DNA from: an uncultured Bacilli bacterium
Lineage (GTDB): Bacteria; Bacillota_I; Bacilli_A; RF39; UBA660
DNA: 40,492 nucleotides
Assembly: GCA_947627375.1 (NCBI GenBank)
Contig: CANQVR010000004.1
Coordinates: 1 to 40,492, forward strand
Direction of reading: 5' to 3'
Below are positions 9,001 through 15,742 of this stretch, piece by piece (within the stretch, counting starts at the first letter, position 1; each line of letters opens with the position of its first letter). The position numbers and the translations under genes were made by a program. The notes below the pieces were generated by a model. It ran no database searches, was not told where the DNA came from, and saw nothing but the letters and a program-made list of their open reading frames with translations.

Positions 9001-9454
9001 AATTATTTTGACCAGCTACACCACTTTTATTTTTTTGATCACTGTCATCCTTTTTCTGTCCATTTTCGTTTTCTTTTTTTTCTTTCTTTTTATTATTTTT
9101 TTGTGAAAAAAATTGATTTAATTGATTAATTCCTTTTATGGCACCACCAATACCAGGTATATACTCAGCTGCTTTTCTAATAGTTGGATTTCCACCTAGT
9201 CCTGGTAGACGATCTAGTAAGGTTTTTTGTTTTTTGTTATTATTATTTGTATTAGAATTATTATTTTGTTTATTATTTTGTATATTATTTTTGTTTCCAA
9301 GATTTCTTCTTAAATCATTTACTTTGTTTTTTGCTTTTTCTTTGGTGTAATCTTTTATTTGATTTCCTATTCCACCAGAAGATTTACTTTTATTTTTATT
9401 TCTTCTGCTGGATCCACGAGCAGTATATTTTTCATCTTCTGGCATCCTATTCAC
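6047..9454 (-). CDS. Membrane-anchored four-domain peptidoglycan-processing protein (VanY, CHAP, SpoIID, C39-like)
   Basis: This 1135-residue protein occupies the VirB1/CwlT place of the secretion system, opening or remodelling the wall for the channel. In order it has: a disordered Asn/Lys-rich cytoplasmic region (1-170); one TM (about 172-195); an unassigned segment (200-340); an M15/VanY-type D,D-peptidase domain (about 352-475, SEHQLGTTIDVA with His426/Asp433 and EEWHY with His469); a CHAP amidase/endopeptidase domain (about 534-675, DEWCAMF with Cys570, and the HGHVG His); a SpoIID/LytB-like domain (about 795-938, YAEIGSEAPPEAAKAQAIAA with the catalytic-type Glu); and a C39-like papain-fold domain (about 970-1130, NIGCLATS with Cys999, QHWVAIDRV with His1092, then an Asp). 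Thr/Ser-rich linkers separate them. All key catalytic residues appear present. It starts 11 bases after virB4. Typical T4SS hydrolases carry two catalytic domains, so four is exceptional. Confidence 0.9.
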   Translation of the reverse strand: MNRMPEDEKYTARGSSRRNKNKSKSSGGIGNQIKDYTKEKAKNKVNDLRRNLGNKNNIQNNKQNNNSNTNNNNKKQKTLLDRLPGLGGNPTIRKAAEYIPGIGGAIKGINQLNQFFSQKNNKKKEKKENENGQKKDDSDQKNKSGVAGQNNSEENKSNILSTFGKGFIKLKTKILIFVIALPLALVFILFFISTAVANYTANFISSTIRVEPLIENFTIEEKNTEGGSSERAYISALKKEYNSNKNFNPDYISSTLAILIDNEQYSNSGSYGYDDITDNRRLQGFFLNDNKIHKLAGIFSKVPANLSSSTATGGVSGNNGTGTITTTYNVGDKIILDVDNVSSLFRIVGSGRPLDAAYIPQTRAIPGEQYQLVDVAATAYENMKAAAAAAGVSLSLNDGYRSYAEQEAVYAMYGSPRAASPGFSEHQLGTTIDVAASDGYAWLEAHGAEYGWFRRYNPADYGGTTEEWHYRYVGKDTAMALKQAQAAAGGFVYFEDFAASNPNIIATESFPPNGNTNTTTTQTTNTTTGAPASSAAKIVEIAKAEEGYTEESGGKTKFGEWYGLPTDEWCAMFISWCANQAGISEDVIPKFSSSATGVSWFEERGLFHPSSDSSYQPKQGDLIFYDHGHVGLVVDYKDGVLTTIEGNTTVTEDKVAVKQDQLNQGFFADVSGYGSPQYPNSATSSTTSSTDANGIPDEVRQELKAFIKGELPKIKSEDKLDEMVDDIFEHKDDYYSLIGKEEDDCDTTVNSTAGSCAYQIKGFNINGNNQEQAQNISNLKVRTLTCDGSGPESGDLIDFEKYVLGVTYAEIGSEAPPEAAKAQAIAARSFALTRPAAMNNSSGLSLSKENDEWVLQIRNCTNDQVYCDPDLGCDNKGPVPQDSSFRAAVAETNGKILVDNNGYVMNTTYNNVVQNNWSSQASQGKSYTELLIEHYSGAAQIASMSCDGSSSSSSNTSDDCVEQNAGSAAAGDYASWSQMDPRWGSISVGGGGSIANIGCLATSIAMLIAKSGVPTIVQGEFNPGTFVQAMNDNGGFVNGGDLVWGAVSNVAPSFQYVGRTSVSGNEAEKAKELIDQGYYVVAQVTGYGSGQHWVAIDRVENGRVIMMDPASDKTDMVDYYPNGMVDTYAYYKVAG

Positions 9455-9465
9455 CTACTTCTTTT

Positions 9466-11256
9466 TTATAATCCTCCACCGCTTCCAAAAGAATCTAATT
9501 CTTCTTTTGTTACAGTAACACTTATTCTCATTCTTCTGTTTCCACATACAAATAAAGCTTCTCCTTGAGAATAACGTTTTATACTTTCACGTTCATTATC
9601 GTTTAAGTCTATTAATAATCCTAAATCTTCTACTGCTTGTTTCTTTAATCCCATAACTAAATAATATGAAGCATTATCGAAGATTGCTTTTCCTTGAGTT
9701 ATAACACTAGGATCAGAAAAATCACTAGGTTGTTGAGTAATTATAATAGTTCCTGTGTTATATTTACGTGCACGTCTTTGCATTTGAGCAAGGAAATCTG
9801 CTCCTAATGCATTATTATCACCAAGTAAAACATGAGCTTCATCAACCATTAAAACAGTATTTACACTAGAATCTAAACATAATCCCCAAGCATACTTTAA
9901 GATATTGAAGAATAAAGCGTTTCTAACATTACTATCACTATTCATTAATTCACGAATATTGAAAACCATAAAATCACTTTCATCATTTACAGTTGTATGA
10001 CCATCAAAATAAAATCTTAATTCTTTAGTTATAGGTCTAACTTTAAGTTCAAGTTTTTCCATAATTTCACGTTCTTGAGTTTGTTCAGTCATAGACATAA
10101 GTCTACCTTTGATTGTTGCATAAACATCAGTAAAAGTTGGAAAATCTTTTGATGTAAATGTTGAAAAATCAGTATTATAATCAATTCCAAATCTACGATA
10201 AGTATCTTGTACAATCTCAGAAAACATTGTTAAAACACTTTCTTCAATAGATGGATCATAATATCTCATAAAAGCTTTTAAAAATTGTAATGTTCTTGTT
10301 AAAACAGTATAACCTAAACCTTGTTTTATTTCTTCTTCATCAGCATCTATTACTACTTCTAGTGGATTAATTAATCCATATTCTCCACCTTTACCCATAT
10401 CGATAGTGTCTCCACCATAAGTTTTTGTTATCTCTTCAAGTTCGTTTTCAGGGTCAATCGCAACGATTTGACAACCATTTCTAATATGGCCACGTAGCAA
10501 AAGTTTAGCTGCAGTAGATTTTCCTGATCCTGAAGTACCAAGTATAATCATATTGGCATTATTTCTATTATTTTCTTTTCTTTCTTTATATAAAAATTGA
10601 TTGAATAAAATTACTCCTCCAGAGAAATCTACTCCTAGTAAAGTGGACAAGCCTGGGTCTTTGATACTGTCAAAAATAAATGGATACATAGCTGCAATAG
10701 TAGTTGAAGGAATTGGTGTTCCAATTCTTTCTTCTACGTCTTGATTTGGAAAAACAGGTAAAATAGATTTAAAGACTTTTTCTTGTTCAAAACGTAGAGA
10801 AATTGCTTTTAATTCCATTGCATCTAAATAATTTTTAACATTAACTTTTTTTAATTCTAAATCTTCTTTTGTATCAGCAGTAATCATGATGTGCATTTGA
10901 AAATCAAATATTCTAGCTTGACTAGCGGCAAGCATAGAAGTAAAATATTCCAAACTTTCGGCATCTTGTCTAATTTTTTCCTTTAAAGTAACATCTTTTT
11001 CTTGACGATATTTCTCTCTTAAATCTGCAATTTGTTTATTTAACATTTTAGACATCGCAGAAAATGGGATTGGAATGTGTTTTACGACAACTTTAATTCC
11101 TGGCATATTAGTAAGTGTTGATAAATAACCAGGAGAAATATATTTTGGATAAGACACTACTGTTAATATTGTGGCATATTTATCACTAATGAAGAAATCA
11201 CTTGGATTAAAATGTAGCCCTTTTGGTGCTATTTGAGATTTTAATGATGTACTCAT
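9466..11256 (-). CDS. VirB4/TraE-type ATPase (main part of a split VirB4)
   Basis: A 596-residue VirB4-family ATPase, the conserved motor at the base of every T4SS. The first 220 residues correspond to the middle VirB4 domain (VVKHIPIPFSAM and following). The ATPase core carries Walker A LGTSGSGKST (about 239-248), AIDPENE after the first strand, Walker B VLMVDEAH (about 468-475), and the RRARKYNTGTIIITQQ sensor region typical of VirB4/TraC. The usual N-terminal domain is missing and is encoded by the preceding gene, which overlaps it by four bases (ATGA). Full-length VirB4 proteins are usually about 650-850 residues, so the two together restore the expected size. Soluble, membrane-associated by partners. 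Family is certain. Confidence 0.93.
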   Translation of the reverse strand: MSTSLKSQIAPKGLHFNPSDFFISDKYATILTVVSYPKYISPGYLSTLTNMPGIKVVVKHIPIPFSAMSKMLNKQIADLREKYRQEKDVTLKEKIRQDAESLEYFTSMLAASQARIFDFQMHIMITADTKEDLELKKVNVKNYLDAMELKAISLRFEQEKVFKSILPVFPNQDVEERIGTPIPSTTIAAMYPFIFDSIKDPGLSTLLGVDFSGGVILFNQFLYKERKENNRNNANMIILGTSGSGKSTAAKLLLRGHIRNGCQIVAIDPENELEEITKTYGGDTIDMGKGGEYGLINPLEVVIDADEEEIKQGLGYTVLTRTLQFLKAFMRYYDPSIEESVLTMFSEIVQDTYRRFGIDYNTDFSTFTSKDFPTFTDVYATIKGRLMSMTEQTQEREIMEKLELKVRPITKELRFYFDGHTTVNDESDFMVFNIRELMNSDSNVRNALFFNILKYAWGLCLDSSVNTVLMVDEAHVLLGDNNALGADFLAQMQRRARKYNTGTIIITQQPSDFSDPSVITQGKAIFDNASYYLVMGLKKQAVEDLGLLIDLNDNERESIKRYSQGEALFVCGNRRMRISVTVTKEELDSFGSGGGL

Positions 11257-11819
11257 ACTGGCATCACCGCCCCAAATTCTGTTGTATCTCCTCCATTTAA
11301 GAAATTATCTAAAATAACTCTTAAATCATCATTATTAGCTTGAGAAGCATTAAGCCCACAACTGGCAAGTCCATTTATTAAAAGACGTACTTTCTTTTGA
11401 ACCATATCTTCATCAGTTTCTTGAAACATTATATAATACTCAGTATCAACAATATTATTGTTAATAAAAGTTTGTCCTTTTTCTATGTCTTGCATAATAA
11501 GTTTTTTTATCGCAGGTGATGGTGTATCATTATATAAAAGTTGTAATTGTGAAAGATAGACTGATATATCAACAGGTCTATCGGCTACAACTAACCAAAA
11601 CTCAAAATCAATCATATTATAAAAGTTTTTCAAACTAATTAATATATTATCTTGAGCGTTTTGTTCAAGAATAAATATATTTCTAGGTAAAACTTTTACT
11701 CCTGCTACTCTTTTTTTATTAGAGGTTATAATCATCCCATTTTGTATTGCTTCGACAGGTAACCAATCTTCAGTCCATTTACTGGATGTTTGTTGTTGAT
11801 TCTTTTTCATCCATGCCAT
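11253..11819 (-). CDS. VirB4 N-terminal domain as a separate protein
   Basis: A 188-residue soluble protein with no TM or signal. Its features match the N-terminal TraC/VirB4 domain: opening DWLPVEAIQNGMIITSNKKRVAGVKV, a strand-helix unit IDFEFWLVVADRPVDISVY, and a second alpha/beta repeat (YYIMFQETDEDMVQKKVRLLINGLASCGL). It lies exactly where the missing start of VirB4 should be: its 3' end overlaps the next gene by four bases, and its 5' end overlaps the PrgI gene by 41 bases. Translational coupling would give equal amounts of the two halves. I read it as a fixed gene split rather than a recent frameshift because the downstream half has its own start and ribosome site (GGTGATG). PrgI-VirB4 order is standard in Gram-positive T4SS and supports the call. 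Confidence 0.7.
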   Translation of the reverse strand: MAWMKKNQQQTSSKWTEDWLPVEAIQNGMIITSNKKRVAGVKVLPRNIFILEQNAQDNILISLKNFYNMIDFEFWLVVADRPVDISVYLSQLQLLYNDTPSPAIKKLIMQDIEKGQTFINNNIVDTEYYIMFQETDEDMVQKKVRLLINGLASCGLNASQANNDDLRVILDNFLNGGDTTEFGAVMPV

Positions 11820-12114
11820 TTCTTATACACCAACCTTTCCAATAGTATTTTTGTCTATTTGTCATAAACTCATATAATTCTCCCAATATTGTAAGTAAAT
11901 TATGATAGTATGGAAGAGGTATTACTAGAAATCCTGTGATTAATGCTGGTAGTAATATTAATACTACAGTTATAGTATCTGCGATAGGAACTAACGCAAG
12001 TAATATAATTGAAATTACTACTCCAATTCCAAACATAATCAAATCAAAAGTCCTAAAAATACCAAATATGAGCATTCCTTTTTTTGTATTTGCAGGAATC
12101 AAATATCCATTCAT
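11779..12114 (-). CDS. PrgI/VirB3-like inner-membrane protein
   Basis: A 111-residue protein with the PrgI family layout: short N-terminus (YLIPANTKKG, close to the usual IP.nl.......G pattern), then two closely spaced hydrophobic helices (about 28-46 and 49-67), and a basic C-terminus around RQKYYWKGW. PrgI is the Gram-positive VirB3 counterpart and docks VirB4 at the membrane; in conjugation operons it precedes VirB4 directly, as here. Its last 41 bases overlap the next gene in another frame, a tight coupling. The match is by length, topology, motif and position. Confidence 0.8.
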   Translation of the reverse strand: MNGYLIPANTKKGMLIFGIFRTFDLIMFGIGVVISIILLALVPIADTITVVLILLPALITGFLVIPLPYYHNLLTILGELYEFMTNRQKYYWKGWCIRNGMDEKESTTNIQ

Positions 12115-12146
12115 CTATTATCACACTCCTTTTATTCAATGATTTA

Positions 12147-14213
12147 TTAAGGTCCTGGATGTCCTCCTGGAGGTCTACCACCAGGTACTGTAGATACATC
12201 TTTTTCTCCTTCTACTGTTGATAAATTATCTTGTGTTTCAGAACCAAACTTATTACTCTTTTTAAAGTCTCTCCTATCTCTTATAGGTCTTGTAACAGTA
12301 TCTTTTATAGTATCTCTTATAGGTCTTGCAACATAAGAATTGTCTTCAGATTGATCTTGTTGAAATTGACTATATTCATATTTGTTTCTATATGTCTTAC
12401 CACCATATTCATCAATAACTCTTCCTGAAATATCATAATTTTTATCACGTATAGTTTTAATTTTTTCATAATCTCTTTGAGTATCTCCTACTATAGCTGC
12501 TGCTTGAGAAGCTTTATCTTGTAATTCTTTATGATATTTATCGTTATATTCAATTTGCCCAGCAGACGCTGCTGCTTCATATCTTTTTAATTCATTGTCA
12601 GTCTTTATTTGATTTTGCTGAGCATTTAACCAAGCTTTTTTAGCTTTATCTTCATTTTCTTTTGTAAATCCATATTTAGATGCAACTCTGTCTTTATGCA
12701 TATAATCAAATCTATCTTGTAATTTACCGACAAATCCTCCACGTGCATTTTTATCACCAGTTTTAATTTGTCTTGCCAAATCTCTTTGTTGTCCCCAAAT
12801 TCCACCAATTGGTGCTTGCTTTCCTTGATTGTAAGCATCTTTTTGAGCTTCAGCTCCAGCAAGTGCACCTGCAGCAAATCCAGCAAGTCCTCCTCCACCT
12901 AATAGACGAGCACTTCCTCCAAGAAATCCAGCAAGTCCAACATTACCCATGTTGCCTTTTAAGCCTAAAGTATCTTTTATATATTTAGGAGCCATTCTTG
13001 CAAAGAAGAACAAACCAATAATTATAAATATAAGTGAAACTACACCAATAGTAGTATCATGAGCAAACAAATCACTAGAAAAATCGCCTTTTAATAGTCC
13101 ACTGGCAATATATATTACAAAGTATATTATTCCAAGTCTTAAGAAAATATCTATATAAGTAGAAAATAATGATTTTACCCAAGCTCCAAACATTCCTCCG
13201 TCTTTAGAAACTTTTGGACTTGCATAACTTATTGCTGCGATAGGGCCTAAAATTCTTAAGACTACTAACTTAAATATCCTAATAGAAATATCAATTGTAA
13301 AGAATAAAATTGTAATTGCTAAAAAAACACCAGCAGCTGTTGAAAAGCCAAATAAATAAACAAATTGATAATAATCGCCATCTTCTGGTAATCCTCTTTC
13401 TTCATGATCATTTATATTACATTTATTGTCAACATAACCAAATAAATAATTTACATTATATTCATCATTATAAAATTGTTGTCTTCCATTTTCCCCATCA
13501 AATTCTTGAGTCTCCCCACATACATATTTCTGTTTTGGAGATACTTCTTCATTAGTATTTTCATCATATTGAGGATTTAAATTAGGTTGAATGAAAAGTC
13601 TTAATATCTCAGTTGCCATATACTCACCAGCGACATCAAGCGGATCATCTTCTCCACTTTGTCCATTCATAAAAGTTTCTTCACCATTCGCATTTGTATT
13701 GCTTCTTCCCAATATTAATTTACCGAGTAAGTTCGTCTCTAAGACTCTATTCTGAAAATAAGTAAGTGTACCAAATAAAATACCTTGTTCATTTAATGAA
13801 CCTTCCCAAGAAATAACAGTATTTTTTCCTTCTTTAGTATAAACATTTTCTGAAGCTCCTGGGATATTTAAAGGAATCATCATCATTAATAAAATTAATC
13901 CAATAATAACTCTACCAATTATTTTAGAAAATCCTTTTTCTCTATCTGTAAATATATCGGGGTTTACAATTCCTTGAACAATATATACTGCAAAACTAAA
14001 TAAGAAAAAGATACCAACAATAAGTTGTAGTCTGCCTATCAAACTTTTTATTACATCTCCACCTATAATATTTTGATTAGCAACATTTAAAAATACCTTA
14101 TAAATAAATACTAATAGTCCATATATTATACCATCTATTGATGCAAAAAACTGTCTAATAATAGTTAAATACCAAGTATATTTATTAACATTTGATAGCA
14201 TTTTAAATGTCAC
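12147..14213 (-). CDS. VirB6/TrbL-like polytopic channel protein
   Basis: A 688-residue polytopic protein. TM helices are seen at about 27-46, 62-81, 100-118, 290-310, 315-331, 355-372 and 388-406, with a cysteine-containing loop of about 170 residues between the third and fourth. The fifth-helix segment KLVVLRILGPIAAISYAS is characteristic of the TrbL/VirB6 and Gram-positive conjugation membrane proteins (Orf15-like). A Gly/Ala-rich stretch follows (about 420-455), then a charged, probably coiled-coil cytoplasmic tail with repeated VxRPIRDTI/VTRPIRDR units near 640-660. VirB6 forms part of the inner-membrane channel. It lies between the VirB2-like genes and PrgI, the standard order. Confidence 0.85.
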   Translation of the reverse strand: MTFKMLSNVNKYTWYLTIIRQFFASIDGIIYGLLVFIYKVFLNVANQNIIGGDVIKSLIGRLQLIVGIFFLFSFAVYIVQGIVNPDIFTDREKGFSKIIGRVIIGLILLMMMIPLNIPGASENVYTKEGKNTVISWEGSLNEQGILFGTLTYFQNRVLETNLLGKLILGRSNTNANGEETFMNGQSGEDDPLDVAGEYMATEILRLFIQPNLNPQYDENTNEEVSPKQKYVCGETQEFDGENGRQQFYNDEYNVNYLFGYVDNKCNINDHEERGLPEDGDYYQFVYLFGFSTAAGVFLAITILFFTIDISIRIFKLVVLRILGPIAAISYASPKVSKDGGMFGAWVKSLFSTYIDIFLRLGIIYFVIYIASGLLKGDFSSDLFAHDTTIGVVSLIFIIIGLFFFARMAPKYIKDTLGLKGNMGNVGLAGFLGGSARLLGGGGLAGFAAGALAGAEAQKDAYNQGKQAPIGGIWGQQRDLARQIKTGDKNARGGFVGKLQDRFDYMHKDRVASKYGFTKENEDKAKKAWLNAQQNQIKTDNELKRYEAAASAGQIEYNDKYHKELQDKASQAAAIVGDTQRDYEKIKTIRDKNYDISGRVIDEYGGKTYRNKYEYSQFQQDQSEDNSYVARPIRDTIKDTVTRPIRDRRDFKKSNKFGSETQDNLSTVEGEKDVSTVPGGRPPGGHPGP

Positions 14214-14229
14214 CTCTTTTCTTATCTAA

Positions 14230-15255
14230 TTATTTAATACTGCATGATATATCAAAACTTCCTGATATAAATAAACCTAATAATATATTAATTATAGTAG
14301 GTAAAATCAGTAATGCAATAATAGCTCCTGAACGGAAAGATAACTTCTTTTGGGCTTTTTTCATCGCATCTGCGTCATTTGCTAAAATTACTTTAGTAAA
14401 ATCTATTCCACTAAATATAAGTGCAAGTAAAACTCCAATTAATTTTATATAGTTAAATAAAGTTTGTAAAATCCAAGCAACACTTTTTTTATCACTAGAT
14501 TTACCAAATACTGTTTCACATGTTTGATGCTCTGGTTCTCCAAATTCTGGAGGTTTTTTCTCTTTCCCACTAGGAATATATTTTGCATTTCCTGATGAGT
14601 CAACATATTTATTATATGTATCCGAATTTGTAGCATTATCTTTTTTTATTTCTTCTTGAGATTTTTCTTCTCCATTTGTTCTTTCATATTCTTTTTGGCA
14701 TTGTAGTATAATAGAAGAGAAATCACTACAATCATATGCATTTACATTATACCATCCTAAAATATCTGTTGCTCTATCACAACCTTGAGTACCACTCCAT
14801 TGAGCTCCTCCTTGAGCCGTATCATTATTATAAAGGTAAAGGTAAGGTTTAACTTGTCCATTTTTCTTTGTAAGTTTTCTTAGTACTACTAAAGTTGGAC
14901 ATTGTCCCACGGCAAGTTTTCCATCACCTGAAAGATTATTGTTAGGTGTTGTAAAGTTACTTAAAGTACCACCCCAAGTACCTGAAATATCCCTGACAGA
15001 AGTTGTACTAGTAGTCACAGTACAATCCTTATCTCTACCTGGTATACAGTTTTCTTTTCTTTTTTGTCCTGTATTAGAATTACTTGTATTTACACTATCT
15101 ACAGTAAATGAAACTGAAGCATCAGATCCACCTGGGGCATAAGAGCATGAACAATGTGTTTCAGATGAATCATTTACTGCTAAAACACTCTTCGGAATAA
15201 CCACATATATAAATAAAAATGTAAATAACGATAAAATTTTAACCTGCTTTTTCAT
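14230..15255 (-). CDS. Secreted cysteine-rich ectodomain fused to a VirB2-like two-helix module
   Basis: A 341-residue protein. It has a clear signal peptide (1-26, ending VLA), an extracytoplasmic Cys-rich domain (CSCSYAPGG, NCIPGRDKDC, GQCPT, QGCDRAT, YDCSDFSS, LQCQKE, QTCETVF), then two TM helices (about 264-283 and 309-332). The C-terminal block IKLIGVLLALIFSGIDFTKVILANDADAMKKAQKKLSF aligns with the small protein at 15345-15665 (GTLDLGKAVLSSDEKEIKGAQGRL), so both carry one module. Two hydrophobic helices joined by a short basic loop, small size and position before VirB6 match VirB2/TrbC pilins. Here the module anchors a large exposed domain, perhaps a pilus base or tip variant. It has its own promoter at 15287-15315. 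The domain fusion is the odd feature. Confidence 0.7.
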   Translation of the reverse strand: MKKQVKILSLFTFLFIYVVIPKSVLAVNDSSETHCSCSYAPGGSDASVSFTVDSVNTSNSNTGQKRKENCIPGRDKDCTVTTSTTSVRDISGTWGGTLSNFTTPNNNLSGDGKLAVGQCPTLVVLRKLTKKNGQVKPYLYLYNNDTAQGGAQWSGTQGCDRATDILGWYNVNAYDCSDFSSIILQCQKEYERTNGEEKSQEEIKKDNATNSDTYNKYVDSSGNAKYIPSGKEKKPPEFGEPEHQTCETVFGKSSDKKSVAWILQTLFNYIKLIGVLLALIFSGIDFTKVILANDADAMKKAQKKLSFRSGAIIALLILPTIINILLGLFISGSFDISCSIK

Positions 15256-15286
15256 CTATTTCACCCATTTTCTATTACACATGATA

Positions 15287-15315
15287 ATTATATCAAATAC
15301 AAAAAAAAATAGCAA
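15287..15315 (-). promoter_or_regulatory. Promoter for the VirB2-fusion gene, overlapping the terminator before it
   Basis: TTGCTA (15310-15315), a 17-base spacer and a perfect TATAAT (15287-15292) with an extended -10 (TGATATAAT). The -35 box is also the distal arm of the terminator stem at 15301-15330, so termination and re-initiation share bases. Confidence 0.55.
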
Positions 15316-15330
15316 TTGAAATGCTACTTT
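15301..15330 (-). terminator. Terminator after the small VirB2-like gene
   Basis: On the minus strand GTAGCATTTCAATTGCTA followed by nine Ts: a short stem (TAGCA/TGCTA) with a uridine tract, 15 bases after the stop codon. The stem is short and A/T-flanked, so it may be leaky and set the ratio of pilin to downstream genes. Confidence 0.65.
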
Positions 15331-15344
15331 ATTTTACATTTTTA

Positions 15345-15665
15345 TTATACATTTTGCCAACAAGTTGCCCAGTTAGCTTCTTGATCAGTTAATTGGTCTG
15401 GTTGTGCAGCACCAGTAACTAAATTCATCAATAAAGTTACTATTGTAACTATAAAGAAGATAGCTACTGCATAGATACAACGTTTAACAAGTCTACCTTG
15501 AGCTCCTTTAATCTCTTTTTCATCACTTGATAAAACTGCTTTTCCTAAATCAAGAGTACCCATTACAATTAAAACAATTGGAATACCTACTTGAATTATT
15601 GGAAAAAGTCCTTTTTTTATCAATCTAACAACTGGTTCTAAACCACGGCAAGCGCTATCATACAT
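15345..15665 (-). CDS. Small VirB2/TrbC-like two-helix pilin candidate
   Basis: A 106-residue hydrophobic protein: short N-terminus with one Cys, amphipathic LIKKGLFPI, TM helix (about 22-42), a basic loop with SSDEKEIKGAQGRLVKRC, second TM (about 63-84) and a short polar C-terminus with a Cys (ATCWQNV). Layout and the G-x-x-D-(L/F)-x-K-(A/V)-(V/I)-L-x-(S/N)-D core match VirB2/TrbC-type pilin or channel subunits of T4SS, and the same core ends the 341-residue protein encoded next. There is no signal peptide; the N-terminal region replaces it. I start at ATG 15665 because GAGAGG stands eight bases upstream; an in-frame ATG at 15692 lacks a ribosome site. The gene has its own promoter and its own terminator, as expected for an abundant subunit. 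Confidence 0.7.
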   Translation of the reverse strand: MYDSACRGLEPVVRLIKKGLFPIIQVGIPIVLIVMGTLDLGKAVLSSDEKEIKGAQGRLVKRCIYAVAIFFIVTIVTLLMNLVTGAAQPDQLTDQEANWATCWQNV

Positions 15666-15712
15666 ATATAAAACCTCTCTTTCATATAGCATTATAATTA
15701 TTCTATAGTATT

Positions 15713-15742
15713 ATAATACCTTATATACATAGGTATTGTCAA
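15713..15742 (-). promoter_or_regulatory. Strong promoter of the VirB2-like gene
   Basis: A consensus TTGACA (15737-15742) directly follows the TadZ stop codon; TATTAT (15713-15718) lies 18 bases on, with an overlapping TATAAT at 15710-15715 as alternative. It drives the VirB2-like gene, whose ATG is at 15665. Confidence 0.7.
15715..15737. promoter_or_regulatory. Inverted repeat in the promoter spacer, candidate operator
   Basis: A perfect 7-bp inverted repeat, AATACCT-N9-AGGTATT, fills the space between the -35 and -10 boxes of the promoter at 15713-15742 and overlaps the -10. A dimeric regulator bound here would block RNA polymerase. No run of T or A follows, so it is not a terminator. No regulator gene is present in the cluster. 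Confidence 0.5.

Noticed and set aside
9138-9568. Two open frames on the plus strand with Leu/Phe/Ser-rich translations
   Set aside because: They are the reverse of a Lys/Asn-rich coding region of the hydrolase gene and of the virB4 end, with no ribosome sites and composition expected from such shadows.
12623-12988. Opposed frames within the virB6 tail (12626-12898 minus, 12773-12988 plus)
   Set aside because: Both are out of frame with the clear VirB6/TrbL gene and have no start signals or recognisable motif.
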